From: an uncultured delta proteobacterium
Lineage (GTDB): Bacteria > Desulfobacterota > Desulfovibrionia > Desulfovibrionales > Desulfovibrionaceae
Direction: 5' to 3'
Length of the DNA stretch: 64,000 nucleotides
Assembly (NCBI GenBank): GCA_903843965.1
Contig: CAIMRY010000040.1
Coordinates: forward strand, 1 to 64,000
Below are positions 54,015-62,380 of this stretch, piece by piece. Under the pieces are notes generated by a model. It saw only the letters and a list, made by a program, of their open reading frames with translations, had not been told where the DNA came from and searched no databases. Both the position numbers and the translations under genes were made by a program. Numbering within the stretch: the stretch's first letter is position 1; every line of letters starts with the position of its first letter.

Positions 54015-54254
54015 CTAATCAATGCCACCGCTCTTTGCCTTTCCCAGTCGCTCAAGCAAATCCGCGATATCAGCGGCCCGCCACGCGGTCATACGAGGTC
54101 CGAGTTTCACGGGTTGGGGGAAGTCGCCAGAGCGGACACGGCTCCACCATGTAGAGCGGGAGACGGGAACGATGGAGAGGACTTGAGGCAGGCGTAAAAA
54201 GCTCGCGGCAGAGAGGGTGTCGGGAACGGAACGGTGTGCAGTTTCTTTGGGCAT
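54015..54254 (-). CDS. AlpA-family excisionase/regulator
   Basis: A 79-aa MerR-like winged-helix protein (SFLRLPQVLSIVPVSRSTWWSRVRSGDFPQPVKLGPRMTAWRAADIADLLERLGKA). The LRLPQVL...VSRSTWW..V.sGdFPxPvKLGPRmtAWR.ad string is the AlpA signature. AlpA proteins activate integrase genes or act as directionality factors. Its stop abuts the replication protein gene. A 30-bp imperfect palindrome lies upstream between it and the integrase. Confidence 0.92.
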   Translation of the reverse strand: MPKETAHRSVPDTLSAASFLRLPQVLSIVPVSRSTWWSRVRSGDFPQPVKLGPRMTAWRAADIADLLERLGKAKSGGID

Positions 54255-54390
54255 GGGCGGTAACTCCTTAGCTAGGGAGGTCCGCCATTCGCCAGTATCG
54301 GCAAGGTTGTGGATTCTCCCGGTTTAAGAAACCGCTCATGTGCATCAAGAACGTCCACCAAAGATTAATGAAGGTCAATAGGCTACGGGC

Positions 54391-54420
54391 AAGTTCGGTG
54401 CCGCTAGCGGTACCAAACTT
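54391..54420. promoter_or_regulatory. 30-bp imperfect palindrome between integrase and alpA
   Basis: Outer arms AAGTT/AACTT, then GGT/ACC, then the self-complementary core CCGCTAGCGG: 13 of 15 positions pair. It lies in the 319-nt gap 54255-54573, where no gene is seen. It is a candidate operator (for example for AlpA) or a hairpin ending a transcript. Confidence 0.45.
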
Positions 54421-54573
54421 CCCGATGTGCAAGATTGAGATGCAGGCCCCATGGTTCGCAACAAACAATAACAGCGTGTAATTGCACACTAAGGCCATAG
54501 GACTCAGCGATATTCTCCGGCAGTCGCCTTGAACAACGGCGCAGTCCCGGACCACCACGGCCAGGGCTTCGCG

Positions 54574-55809
54574 TCACTCTTCGCTGGCAGCCCGCTTGAA
54601 GTTGCCCAGAATCAGCTTGCCCTCGGCAATCAGGCTGTCCACGTAGTTGGCCCAGAATTGCAGCATGTCCCGGCGCTGGTCGGCATACTGCGCCCGGTTG
54701 TACACGCCCCGGACTCCGCCAATGGTATGGTTCATGGCCTTTTCCACCACGTCGGACGGCCAGCCGTTTTCGTGCAACAGGGTGGACGCCGTGCGCCGCA
54801 GATCGTGGATGGTGAAAGAGGGCATGTCCAGGCCCAGCGTGGCCTGTTGCATCGCCTTATTTATGGCGTTGTGCGCAAAGGGCTTGGTGAGCACCCCGCG
54901 CCCTGGCATAACAAGTTCGCTCCCGCCCGCCAGTTGCTTCAATTCTTCAAACAGTTCCTTGGCCTGAGTGGACAGGTAGACGATATGGGGCTTGCCCGTC
55001 TTGGAATTCTCGACGGGAATGCACCATTCGCCAGCCTCGAAGTCCACATGCTCCCAACGGGCCAAGAGCAGTTCAGACTTGCGCACCATCGTAATCAGCA
55101 AAAGATGAAGCGCCAGCTTGAATTGGCGGCGGATGTTGGACTGATTGACCGTGCGCAGGAACACGCGGATTTCTTGCGGTGAAAGGGTCCGCTCCCGCGC
55201 CCTGGCCTTGAAAACATGGCGCATGGGCAGGGCCAGCACGGGGTTGATCTTCACCAGCCCGAAGGTCGAGGCGTAATCGAACAGGCGCTTGAGCAGGCCC
55301 CGGATTTCTGCGGCGGCGGCATCGTGGCCGTGGTCTTTTTTGCGCCAGATGATGCCCCGCACGTCCTCTGTCGTGACATTCCGAATCGGCTTGCCGCCGA
55401 TGACGGGGCAGATATCCTTGTCCAGGTAGCTGCGCAGGCAACGGGGGTCTTTGCGGTCCTTTGCCACCATCTCCGCAAAGTACCGCTCCCCGAACTCGGC
55501 AACCGTGGTCATGTCCGCAAGCGCAACCTTGGCGAGCTGCTTTTGCTGGGCCGGGGATTCGCCAGCGGCGACAAGGGCAGCGAGTTTGCCATGCTCCACC
55601 CTAGCGTCCGCCAAGGTCATGTGCGGATAGTATCCAAAGATACGGCGTTCAGCCTTCCCATTCAGGCGGTATCTGTAGCACCAGCGTTTACGTCCACCTG
55701 GGGTCACTTCGATTGAAAGCCCTGACCTGTTGTCGGAAACGGCGTACAGCTTTGACTTCGGCTTGAGGTTCAACAAAAGCCTTTCGGTCAGTATGGTTAC
55801 GACCTCCAT
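54574..55809 (-). CDS. Tyrosine recombinase/integrase with DUF4102 arm-binding domain
   Basis: A 411-aa P4-type integrase. The N terminus is a DUF4102 arm-binding domain (LTERLLLNLKPKSKLYAVSDNRSGLSIEVTPGGRKRWCYRYRLNGKAERRIFGYYPHMTLADAR). Next comes a SAM-like core-binding domain (about 100-190). The catalytic residues are R243 (MVRKSELLLARW), K273, H335-x-x-R338 (IHDLRRT), H361 and the nucleophile Y370 (GVYNRAQY). ATG 55809 is preferred over a longer frame. It points away from mnmE, 180 nt from the right attachment site, with GTGTACAC arm motifs between. Confidence 0.96.
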   Translation of the reverse strand: MEVVTILTERLLLNLKPKSKLYAVSDNRSGLSIEVTPGGRKRWCYRYRLNGKAERRIFGYYPHMTLADARVEHGKLAALVAAGESPAQQKQLAKVALADMTTVAEFGERYFAEMVAKDRKDPRCLRSYLDKDICPVIGGKPIRNVTTEDVRGIIWRKKDHGHDAAAAEIRGLLKRLFDYASTFGLVKINPVLALPMRHVFKARARERTLSPQEIRVFLRTVNQSNIRRQFKLALHLLLITMVRKSELLLARWEHVDFEAGEWCIPVENSKTGKPHIVYLSTQAKELFEELKQLAGGSELVMPGRGVLTKPFAHNAINKAMQQATLGLDMPSFTIHDLRRTASTLLHENGWPSDVVEKAMNHTIGGVRGVYNRAQYADQRRDMLQFWANYVDSLIAEGKLILGNFKRAASEE

Positions 55810-55966
55810 GTGTACACAATTTCTTAGCCAGGGTCCATCATGACGCTTTGTGTACAAATTGTGTACACACTTTGGCCTGGCTTGTAAAGTTCAGCATCGG
55901 ACGATACTGGACTAAAAACTGAGTAATCACATGGGCTTTAGATGATGATTCGGACTGTTTCGCACG

Positions 55967-55999
55967 GCCTTGGAGGCTAGATTATTTCCCGATGCAGAA
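55967..55999 (+). repeat. Right attachment site at the mnmE 3' end
   Basis: GCCTTGGAGGCTAG (55967-55980) and CGATGCAGAA (55990-55999) repeat the left site. Here 9 nt separate the two blocks, while at the left they are adjacent. The second block encodes the conserved FCI of the MnmE C terminus. Confidence 0.7.
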
Positions 56000-57502
56000 G
56001 CGGGAGAAAATGCCATTCAGCACCTCGTCCGGGGCGATCTCTCCGGTGAGCTCGGACAGCAGGCGGCAGGCCGCCTCCAGACGCACGCCCAGGATGTCGT
56101 AGGGCAGCCCGGCCCCGGCGTCGTCGGCCAGGGCCAGCAGCTCCGCCCTGGCCCGGCGCAGCACGTCGGCCTGGCGCGCATTGGGCGCGACCACATCCAC
56201 GTCCGGCTCGGCCCGGGCGCCTGCCCGGTCGCCTGCCCGGTCGCCTGTCTGTTCATTGAGCAGCAGTACGCGCAGATCTGCGCACAGCTCCTCCAGCCCC
56301 TCCCCGGTCCTGGCCGAAACCCGCGCCCAGGCCAGCCCCAGGCCGCGCAGGGCGTCCTCGGTCCCGCCGCCGTGCTCCGCGCAGGCCCCAAGGTCGCACT
56401 TGTTCAGCAGCACCAGGGTGCGCCCGGGCGCCAGGCCGTCCAGCGCCGCCCGGTCGACGGAATGCAGGGGCTGGGCCGCGTCGAGAACATAGAGCACGGC
56501 CTCGGCCCGGTCCATGAACTCGCGGCTCAGGTCCTGGCCCTGGGCCTCCACCGGGTCGACAACATTGGCAACGTCGGCAACGTCAACGGAGTCAGCGGCG
56601 TCCAGGCCGTCCAGGGCTTCCCCCTCCATGAGGCCGCGCGGGCCGCGCAGCCCGGCGGTGTCCACCAGGCGCACCAGCAGGCCGGAGAGGTCCAGCTGCT
56701 CCTCCAGGTAGTCGCGCGTGGTGCCCGGCGTGGCCGATACTATGGCCCGCCTGCGGCCCACCAGGGCGTTGAGCAGGCTCGACTTGCCCGCGTTGACGCG
56801 CCCGGCCAGCACGGCCAGCACGCCCTCGCGCCAGGCCCGCGCCCGGTCCACGCCAGCCAGCAGGCGCTCCACGTCCTCTGCGGCGCGCAGGGTCTCCTGG
56901 CGCAGCAGCGGCAGGGGCAGGCATTCGGTGTCCTCATCCGGGAAGTCCACGGCCAGGCAGAGCTGCGCGCGCAGGGACTCCAGGGCCTGGCGCAGGGTGC
57001 TGATGCGGCTGGAAAGCGCGCCGGAGAGCTTGAGCTGGGCCAGGTGCAAGGCAGCGCGGGTGGGCGCGGCAATGGCTTCGGCCACGGCCTCGGCCTGGGT
57101 CAGGTCGAGCTTGCCGTGGCGGAAGGCCCGCAGGGTGAATTCGCCGGGCCGGGCCAGCCGCGCCCCGCGCGCCAGCAGCTCGTCCAGCACGGCGCGCAGC
57201 ACGGCCGGGCCGCCGTGGCAGGAAAGCTCCACCACGTCCTCCCCGGTGAAGGAGCCGGGGCCGGGCATGAAGGCGGCCAGCACCTCGTCCAGCACGCGGC
57301 CAGCGGCGTCGACCAGGCTGCCGTGGTGCAGGCGGCGGGGCAAAAACCCCGTGAAGCCGGGGTGGGCCGAGCGGAACAGGGCGCTGGCCAGGGGCAGGGC
57401 CGCAGGGCCGCTCAGGCGGATGATGCCCACCGCGCCCGTGCCCGGGGCCGTGGCGATGGCCGTGATCGTGTCCTGCACGCTGCCGGAAAGGGGGGTGCTC
57501 AC
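55982..57502 (-). CDS. mnmE: tRNA modification GTPase MnmE (TrmE)
   Basis: A 506-aa GTPase that with MnmG places the carboxymethylaminomethyl group on wobble uridine 34. The N-terminal folate-binding domain starts DTITAIATAPGTGAVGIIRLSG. The G domain has GRVNAGKSSLLN (G1), TTRDYLEE (G2), DTAGLRGPRG (G3) and NKCD (G4). The C terminus is the catalytic FCIGK. It is about 50 residues longer than usual, partly from repeat-derived insertions (ADSVDVADVANVVD and GDRAGDRAGARA). GTG 57502 gives the family start. An integrative element is inserted at its 3' end without breaking it. Confidence 0.96.
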   Translation of the reverse strand: MSTPLSGSVQDTITAIATAPGTGAVGIIRLSGPAALPLASALFRSAHPGFTGFLPRRLHHGSLVDAAGRVLDEVLAAFMPGPGSFTGEDVVELSCHGGPAVLRAVLDELLARGARLARPGEFTLRAFRHGKLDLTQAEAVAEAIAAPTRAALHLAQLKLSGALSSRISTLRQALESLRAQLCLAVDFPDEDTECLPLPLLRQETLRAAEDVERLLAGVDRARAWREGVLAVLAGRVNAGKSSLLNALVGRRRAIVSATPGTTRDYLEEQLDLSGLLVRLVDTAGLRGPRGLMEGEALDGLDAADSVDVADVANVVDPVEAQGQDLSREFMDRAEAVLYVLDAAQPLHSVDRAALDGLAPGRTLVLLNKCDLGACAEHGGGTEDALRGLGLAWARVSARTGEGLEELCADLRVLLLNEQTGDRAGDRAGARAEPDVDVVAPNARQADVLRRARAELLALADDAGAGLPYDILGVRLEAACRLLSELTGEIAPDEVLNGIFSRFCIGK

Positions 57503-57593
57503 GCGGGGCCTCCAAAGACGCCGCCGGGGCGGGAACGCGTGCGCTCCCTGCCCCGGCGGCGGTGTCGGGTCGCGGGTCGGATCTGGGCCGGGG

Positions 57594-58991
57594 CTATTCC
57601 ACAGAGCTGTCGGTGTACTCCTGGTAGGCCTGCTCCGTCTGGTCCTGCTCGGAGGGGCCGTCCTCAAGAAGCTCGCCGTTTTTGCCCTTGCGCTTGGTCA
57701 TGATGAGCACGCGCTTCATGGAGCCCTCGCCCTTGCTGCGGGTGAAGACGTGCTCGTCCTCCTGCAGGGTCAGGTGCACCACGCGGCGGTGGTACGAGCT
57801 CATGGGCCGGGTGCTCTGGGTGCGGCCCGTGCTCATGACCTTGTCCGCCAGGTGCCGGGCGATCTGCCGCAGCCGCTCGTCCTGATTTTCGCGGTAGTCC
57901 CCGGCGTCGATCTGCACGCGCACCGAGGCGTCCATGCGCTTGCTGACGAGCCGGTTCACCAGATATTGGATGGAGGCCAGGGTCTGTCCCTCGCGCCCGA
58001 TGAGCAGGCCGGAATTCTCCGGGTCCTCGATGCTCACGGTGACCCGGTCGGGGAGCAGGGTCACATGGACCACGGCGTTCTCCACCAGGGGCAGCAGCAG
58101 CTTCTGGGTCACCTCGCGGACAACCTGCTCCAGCAACGCCTGGTCCAGGTGGCCGATGCCCTGGGGCGCGCCGTTGTCGTCCTCGCTGCCCAGGTCGCCG
58201 GGCTGGGCGTCGCGGCGCGGAGGCCGGGCCTCGGCGGAGTCGCGGCGGGGGCGGTCACGGTCGCGGTCGCGGCCACGGCCACGGCCGGAGTCGGAGCGGG
58301 ACTCGCCCGAGCGGTTGGAGTCGCGGTTGGGGTCGCGGCCTCCGGGGACGCGGTTGCCGTCGCGGTCAGGCGGGGCGGGCCGGACTTCCGGGATGCGGTT
58401 GCCGTTGGGCTCGGAACGGTCGTCAACAAGGCGGTTGCCCTCGCGCTCGGGGCGGGCTTCGGACGGGCGGTTGCCCTCGCGCCCGGGCTGGTCCGAGGGC
58501 TGGCGCTCGCCCCGGCCACGGCCGCGGCCGCGGCGGCCGCGCTCGCTGCGGCGGGGCTCCTGGCCCTCGCCTGCGCCAGTCTGACTTGAGGGCTGGCCTG
58601 AGGGCTGACCAACGGGCTGGCCGGACTGCACGGGCGCGGACCGGGCCTCAGGCTCGCGGCGCGCCGGGCGGTCGTCCTGACGCGGGCGGTCGTCCTGACG
58701 CGGACGGTCGTCCTGGCGCGGACGGTCTTCGCGGCGGGGCCTTTCGGCCTGGCGCTCGGACCTGGGCTCAACGGCGGGCTGCTCGTCGTGCTCGCTGACG
58801 ATGGACTTGTAGCTGCCGCGCGGCTTGGCGCGCACGGTGGCCTTCTTGACGCCCACCAGGCCGAAGATGCCCGAGGAGCCGCCGGACAGGATCTCGATCT
58901 CCAGCTTGTCGCGCTTCACATCATAGTGTTTGCATGCGGCCTCAATGGCCTCGTCCAGGTTTTTGCCCTGGAATTCTTTGGCATCGCTCAC
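57594..58991 (-). CDS. khpB: RNA-binding protein KhpB (Jag/EloR)
   Basis: A 465-aa Jag-type protein. Jag_N at residues about 1-55 (KEFQGKNLDEAIEAACKHYDVKRDKLEIEIL..GIFGLVGVKKA). A KH domain lies at about 315-375 (VSIEDPENSGLLIGREGQTLASIQYLVNRLV) and an R3H domain after it (MSSYHRRVVHLTLQEDEHVFTRSKGEG). Between them is a highly charged linker of about 220 residues with RQDDRP x3 and RGRGRGRG/DRDRDRDR stretches, much longer than in most homologues. It belongs to the conserved rpmH-rnpA-yidC-khpB-mnmE cluster. The GTG start fits the Jag_N sequence. Confidence 0.94.
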   Translation of the reverse strand: MSDAKEFQGKNLDEAIEAACKHYDVKRDKLEIEILSGGSSGIFGLVGVKKATVRAKPRGSYKSIVSEHDEQPAVEPRSERQAERPRREDRPRQDDRPRQDDRPRQDDRPARREPEARSAPVQSGQPVGQPSGQPSSQTGAGEGQEPRRSERGRRGRGRGRGERQPSDQPGREGNRPSEARPEREGNRLVDDRSEPNGNRIPEVRPAPPDRDGNRVPGGRDPNRDSNRSGESRSDSGRGRGRDRDRDRPRRDSAEARPPRRDAQPGDLGSEDDNGAPQGIGHLDQALLEQVVREVTQKLLLPLVENAVVHVTLLPDRVTVSIEDPENSGLLIGREGQTLASIQYLVNRLVSKRMDASVRVQIDAGDYRENQDERLRQIARHLADKVMSTGRTQSTRPMSSYHRRVVHLTLQEDEHVFTRSKGEGSMKRVLIMTKRKGKNGELLEDGPSEQDQTEQAYQEYTDSSVE

Positions 58992-59028
58992 GATTGTCCT
59001 CCCAGCAGGTCGTTCTTGGCCGCCATGC

Positions 59029-60660
59029 TCAAGCCTTGCGCATCATCCACCACTGCTGGCCGATGGAGAGGACGTTGTTCACCAGCCAGTAGACGACCAG
59101 GCCCGCCGGGAAGTTCAGGAACATGAAGGTGAAGACCACAGGCATGAGCAGCATGATCTTGGCCTGCATCGGGTCGCCTCCGCTGGGCGTCATCTTCTGC
59201 TGGATGAACATGGTGGCCCCCATGATCAGGGGGGTGACGTAGTAGGGGTCCTTCACCGACAGGTCGGCCAGCCAGACAAGGTTGGTGAACGGCACGTGGC
59301 TGATGAACGCGGCGTGCCGCAGTTCGATGGAGCCGAGCAGGGCCTTGTACAGTCCGAAAAACACGGGAATCTGCACGACCATGGGCAGACAGCCCCCGGC
59401 CGGATTCACCTTGTAGGTCTTGTAGAGCGCCATGACTTCCTGGTTCATGCGCTCCTTGTCGTCGGCGTACTTTTCGCGCAGCTTGGTCAGCATGGGCTGC
59501 AGCCGCTTCATCTGGTCCATGGACTTGTAGCTCTTCTGCGACAGGGGCCAGAAGATGAGCTTGATGAGCACAGTCAACAGGATGATGGCCACGCCGTAGT
59601 TGTGCACGTACAGGTAGAACCAGTTCAGGAGCTTCAAAAGCGGCACGGCGATGAGGTGGAACCAGCCGAAGTCCACGGCGTCGGACAGCTTGTTGGGCAT
59701 GCCGGCCAGGATGGCGCGGTCGGCCGGGCCCACATAGTAGGAGCACTTGAAGGTCTGGGTCTGGCCGGGGGCGATGCTGGCCGCCTGGGACACGGCCATG
59801 TTGAACACCTCGGACTTGTACAGGCCGTTGAGCTGGGCATCGGCCGCGCCGGGCAGGATGGCGAAGATGAAGTAGTTGCTCTCGATGGCGCCCCAGTGGA
59901 TGCTGCCGTGCTCCTTGGAGTCGATGCCCTTCTTCTCCAGGTCGCTTAAGCTGGTCATTTCCTCGAACCCGGTCTTGGCCGCGCCGTAGGCGATGCGCGT
60001 GGGATTGTACTTGTTGTTGTCGCTGGGCGAGAGGCTCTCGGACGCGGCGGTGAAGGCCACCTGGCCGGTGACGGCCGCAGCGCCGGGGTTGGTCACCAGC
60101 AGCTCCTCGGTGATCAGGTAGGAGTCGGCGCTTACGGTCAGGCGGCGCTCCAGGCGCAGGCCGCCCGCCTCGCCGGTGAAGGTCAGGGTCTTCTTCTCCC
60201 CGGCCTTGAGGTCCATGTCCTGGCCGTCGGAGGTCCAGTTGGGGCTGTTCCAGGTGTGGATCTCCTGGCCGGTGGGCTTGAGCACCACGCCAAGGGCCAT
60301 GCGGTCGCGGGCCTTGTCGCCGACCATGTCGATGGGCGCGGACTCCGGGTCCAGGGTCTGGTGGAAGCGCAACAGGTCAAAACGCTCCAGCACGCCGCCC
60401 TGGCTGCTGAAGCGGGCGAGGAACAGCGGGGTCTTGACGGAAATCTTGCGCGCCTGGCTGGCGGGCGGGGTGACGGCTGCGGGCTCGGCGGCCGTGGCCG
60501 GGGCGCTTGCGCCGGGCTCAAGCTTGGCGGCGGTCTGGTTTGCGGTCTGGGCCGCAGGGGCGGGCGGGGCCACGGGCTCGGCGGGCGGGAAGAGGTAGCT
60601 CCAGCCGAAGAGGACCACAAGCGAAAGGGCTAGTGCGATGATCAGGCGTTTTGTGTCCAT
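59029..60660 (-). CDS. yidC: Membrane protein insertase YidC
   Basis: A 543-aa insertase. An N-terminal membrane helix (RLIIALALSLVVLFGWSYLF) is followed by an alanine/proline-rich stretch and the large periplasmic beta-sandwich domain. The conserved five-helix core comes last (YNYGVAIILLTVLIKLIFWPLSQKSYKSMDQMKRLQPMLTKLREKYADDKERMNQEVMALYKTYKVNPAGGCLPMVVQIPVFFGLYKAL). The hydrophilic-groove Arg region VLIKL and the C-terminal MFLNFPAGLVVYWLVNN are present. ATG 60660 is chosen. It lies 4 nt after yidD. Confidence 0.97.
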   Translation of the reverse strand: MDTKRLIIALALSLVVLFGWSYLFPPAEPVAPPAPAAQTANQTAAKLEPGASAPATAAEPAAVTPPASQARKISVKTPLFLARFSSQGGVLERFDLLRFHQTLDPESAPIDMVGDKARDRMALGVVLKPTGQEIHTWNSPNWTSDGQDMDLKAGEKKTLTFTGEAGGLRLERRLTVSADSYLITEELLVTNPGAAAVTGQVAFTAASESLSPSDNNKYNPTRIAYGAAKTGFEEMTSLSDLEKKGIDSKEHGSIHWGAIESNYFIFAILPGAADAQLNGLYKSEVFNMAVSQAASIAPGQTQTFKCSYYVGPADRAILAGMPNKLSDAVDFGWFHLIAVPLLKLLNWFYLYVHNYGVAIILLTVLIKLIFWPLSQKSYKSMDQMKRLQPMLTKLREKYADDKERMNQEVMALYKTYKVNPAGGCLPMVVQIPVFFGLYKALLGSIELRHAAFISHVPFTNLVWLADLSVKDPYYVTPLIMGATMFIQQKMTPSGGDPMQAKIMLLMPVVFTFMFLNFPAGLVVYWLVNNVLSIGQQWWMMRKA

Positions 60661-60664
60661 GGTG

Positions 60665-60949
60665 TCAACTCGCGTGGGGGTCGGGGATGTTGTGGACGAT
60701 GGGCCGGGGGACGGGATCAACCCCGCCCCGGCACAGGGGCTGGCAGCGCAAAAGACGCCACGCAGCCAGCAGGCTGCCCTTGGCCGGACCGTGGATCAGC
60801 ACGGCTTGCCGGGCATATTCAGAGCAGGAGGGCTCAAAGCGGCAGGAGCCCGCGAACAGGGGGGAGAGAAGCCTCTGGTACAGCCAGATGAGCGCCAGCA
60901 ACAGGGAGCGCGCCGATTCGCGCAACAGGAAGCGCAGGTCTATGCGCAT
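60665..60949 (-). CDS. yidD: Membrane protein insertion efficiency factor YidD
   Basis: A 94-aa Yid[63 protein letters not shown]. The LYQ..lSP..g.sCRf.PsCSeYA...i..hG..kG..la..RllRC.P...GG.DPVP pattern is complete. Its ATG overlaps the rnpA stop by one base (TGATG). It helps insertion of membrane proteins near YidC. Confidence 0.96.
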   Translation of the reverse strand: MRIDLRFLLRESARSLLLALIWLYQRLLSPLFAGSCRFEPSCSEYARQAVLIHGPAKGSLLAAWRLLRCQPLCRGGVDPVPRPIVHNIPDPHAS

Positions 60950-61338
60950 CAGGGCCTCTCGTGGGGCGCCGCCCCTGCGGTCTCCCGCAGCACACGGGAG
61001 AGCACAGGGGGGAACTCCTGTTCCACCAGGGCCAGATCGACGGTCTTCGGGTCCAGATTGCGTTTCGGGACAACGACGATGTCCAGGGGCCTGTCGATCT
61101 CTTCCTGGTGCAGCCTGAAAAACTCGCGCAACACGCGCCGAATGCGGTTGCGCCGCGCCGCCCGTCCGACCTTCCGGCTCACGGTGAGCCCAAGCCTGAG
61201 GCCCTCGCCCGCTTCCGCGCGGGGAAGAACAAAGAGGACGAAATGCCGGGTAAAAAACTTCCGGCCCTGCTCGTAACAGGCCGTGAACCGGGAGCTTGCG
61301 AGCAGGCGGCGGCTTTTGGGCCAGCCTAGAGGGCTAAT
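60949..61338 (-). CDS. rnpA: Ribonuclease P protein component
   Basis: The RnpA protein subunit of RNase P, which matures tRNA 5' ends: [36 protein letters not shown], then the RNR motif [20 protein letters not shown]. The start is abnormal. There is no ATG, GTG or TTG in frame between the rpmH promoter and the conserved PKSRRLL. The nearest TTG (61515) is upstream of the predicted transcription start. The best candidate is AUU at 61338, inside the last codons of rpmH, with AAGGGG 8 nt before it; this gives 129 aa. The frame stays open through the whole of rpmH, recalling the nested rpmH/rnpA of Thermus. The stop end is certain and the start is not. Confidence 0.85.
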   Translation of the reverse strand: MSPLGWPKSRRLLASSRFTACYEQGRKFFTRHFVLFVLPRAEAGEGLRLGLTVSRKVGRAARRNRIRRVLREFFRLHQEEIDRPLDIVVVPKRNLDPKTVDLALVEQEFPPVLSRVLRETAGAAPHERP

Positions 61339-61463
61339 CTCTTGCGCCCCTTCTGGCGGCGGCGGCGGATCATGGCCTGGCCGCCCTTGGTGCGGGAACG
61401 GACGAGGAAGCCGTGGGTGCGCTTCCTTCTGATCTTGCTGGGCTGATACGTACGCTTGCTCAT
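61326..61463 (-). CDS. rpmH: 50S ribosomal protein L34
   Basis: A 45-aa protein: [20 protein letters not shown], then [20 protein letters not shown] and KRLAL. This is the full L34 sequence pattern. AGGAG lies 8 nt upstream of ATG 61463. Its 3' end overlaps the probable start of rnpA. A sigma70 promoter lies at 61518-61546. Confidence 0.98.
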   Translation of the reverse strand: MSKRTYQPSKIRRKRTHGFLVRSRTKGGQAMIRRRRQKGRKRLAL

Positions 61464-61517
61464 ATGTGTTCTCCTGGGAGTGTCGGTCGTATTTTCTCCG
61501 CCAACGCGGAACCAAGC

Positions 61518-61546
61518 CCTATAGCCGGGTCGACGGCGCTCGTCAA
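61518..61546 (-). promoter_or_regulatory. Promoter of the rpmH-rnpA-yidD-yidC operon
   Basis: Minus-strand TTGACG (61546-61541), a 17-nt spacer and TATAGG (61523-61518). The predicted start is about 61511, some 48 nt before the rpmH ATG. That would exclude the upstream TTG as an rnpA start. Confidence 0.65.
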
Positions 61547-61627
61547 GCCCCCGGTGGGCAACCCGGTCAAGGCGGGGGCGCGAGTTGTCCCTTTTCGCCG
61601 CCGCTTGGTTCTGGTACCCTCTAACGC

Positions 61628-62380
61628 ATGACGAAGCAAGCCTTCCTTTCTCCCCACCGCAGCTATCGCGAAGCCATCACCCCGCAGCACGGCGAGGTGA
61701 CCTTCCAGGTGGTCGTGGAGCAGACCGACCTCTTCGTCACCGCCGAGAGCGACCTCGCGCAGCCCATGCTCGACCTGGTGCGCAGCCTGCGCGGCGAGCT
61801 CAAGAGCTTCATGCTGCTGACTCCGGGCTTTCGCGAAAGCCTGCGCCCGGTGCCAGCAAAGGACAGCGCCCCCCTGGTGGCCAGGGAGATGGCCAAAGCC
61901 GCCGACCTGGTGAACGTGGGCCCCATGGCCGCCGTGGCCGGAACCTTCGCCCAACTGGTGGCCGACCATTTCCGGCCCCAGAGCCCCAACCTCATCGTGG
62001 AGAACGGCGGCGACATCTACATCCACTCCACCCGGGAGCGCGTGGTGGCCCTGCTGGGCGATCCGGTAAGCGGCGCACGCCTGGGCCTGCGCCTGAAAAA
62101 GAACGACTTCCCGGTCAGTCTGTGCGCCTCTTCGGCGACCATCGGGCCGTCGCTTTCGCTGGGCCAGGGCGAGCTGGTGGTGGTGCGCTCGCGCAGCGGG
62201 GCCTTTGCCGACGCTGCGGCCACGGCCCTGGCCAACTTGATCGACAGCGGCGACGACCTGGACCTGGTGCTCAAGACCGCGCGCAAAATGGCCCCCCTGG
62301 GCCTGGAGGGCGTATTCGCCCAGGCCGGGGGCAAGCTTGCGGTGTGGGGCAAGATGGAGCTGGTGGCCCTGGAGGGCTAG
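61628..62380 (+). CDS. UPF0280 (ApbE-like) family protein
   Basis: A 250-aa protein with the UPF0280 pattern: [50 protein letters not shown] and [17 protein letters not shown]. The VGPMAAVAG...VENGGDI string resembles the FMN/FAD-binding core of ApbE flavin transferases (AKG...INxGGDI), and the family is related to them. Its substrate is unknown. ATG 61628 is divergent from rpmH. It overlaps the convergent Crp-like gene by 4 nt. Confidence 0.88.
   Translation: MTKQAFLSPHRSYREAITPQHGEVTFQVVVEQTDLFVTAESDLAQPMLDLVRSLRGELKSFMLLTPGFRESLRPVPAKDSAPLVAREMAKAADLVNVGPMAAVAGTFAQLVADHFRPQSPNLIVENGGDIYIHSTRERVVALLGDPVSGARLGLRLKKNDFPVSLCASSATIGPSLSLGQGELVVVRSRSGAFADAAATALANLIDSGDDLDLVLKTARKMAPLGLEGVFAQAGGKLAVWGKMELVALEG

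Larger units (their letters stand above)
45060..55999. mobile_element. Integrative element inserted at the 3' end of mnmE
   Basis: About 10.9 kb bounded by direct repeats of the mnmE 3' end. Minus-strand cargo in order from the integrase: tyrosine integrase, AlpA, Toprim/DUF3987 replication protein, iteron cluster, TA module, MmeI-like restriction-modification enzyme, DinD-like protein and DUF3024 protein. The integrase lies next to the intact mnmE, whose last codons (GK-stop) are supplied from the element side, so the target gene stays whole. The 3' end of trmE/mnmE is a known site, used for example by SGI1. No capsid or conjugation genes are seen. The layout is that of a small integrative element or P4-like satellite carrying a defence cargo. 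Confidence 0.85.
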
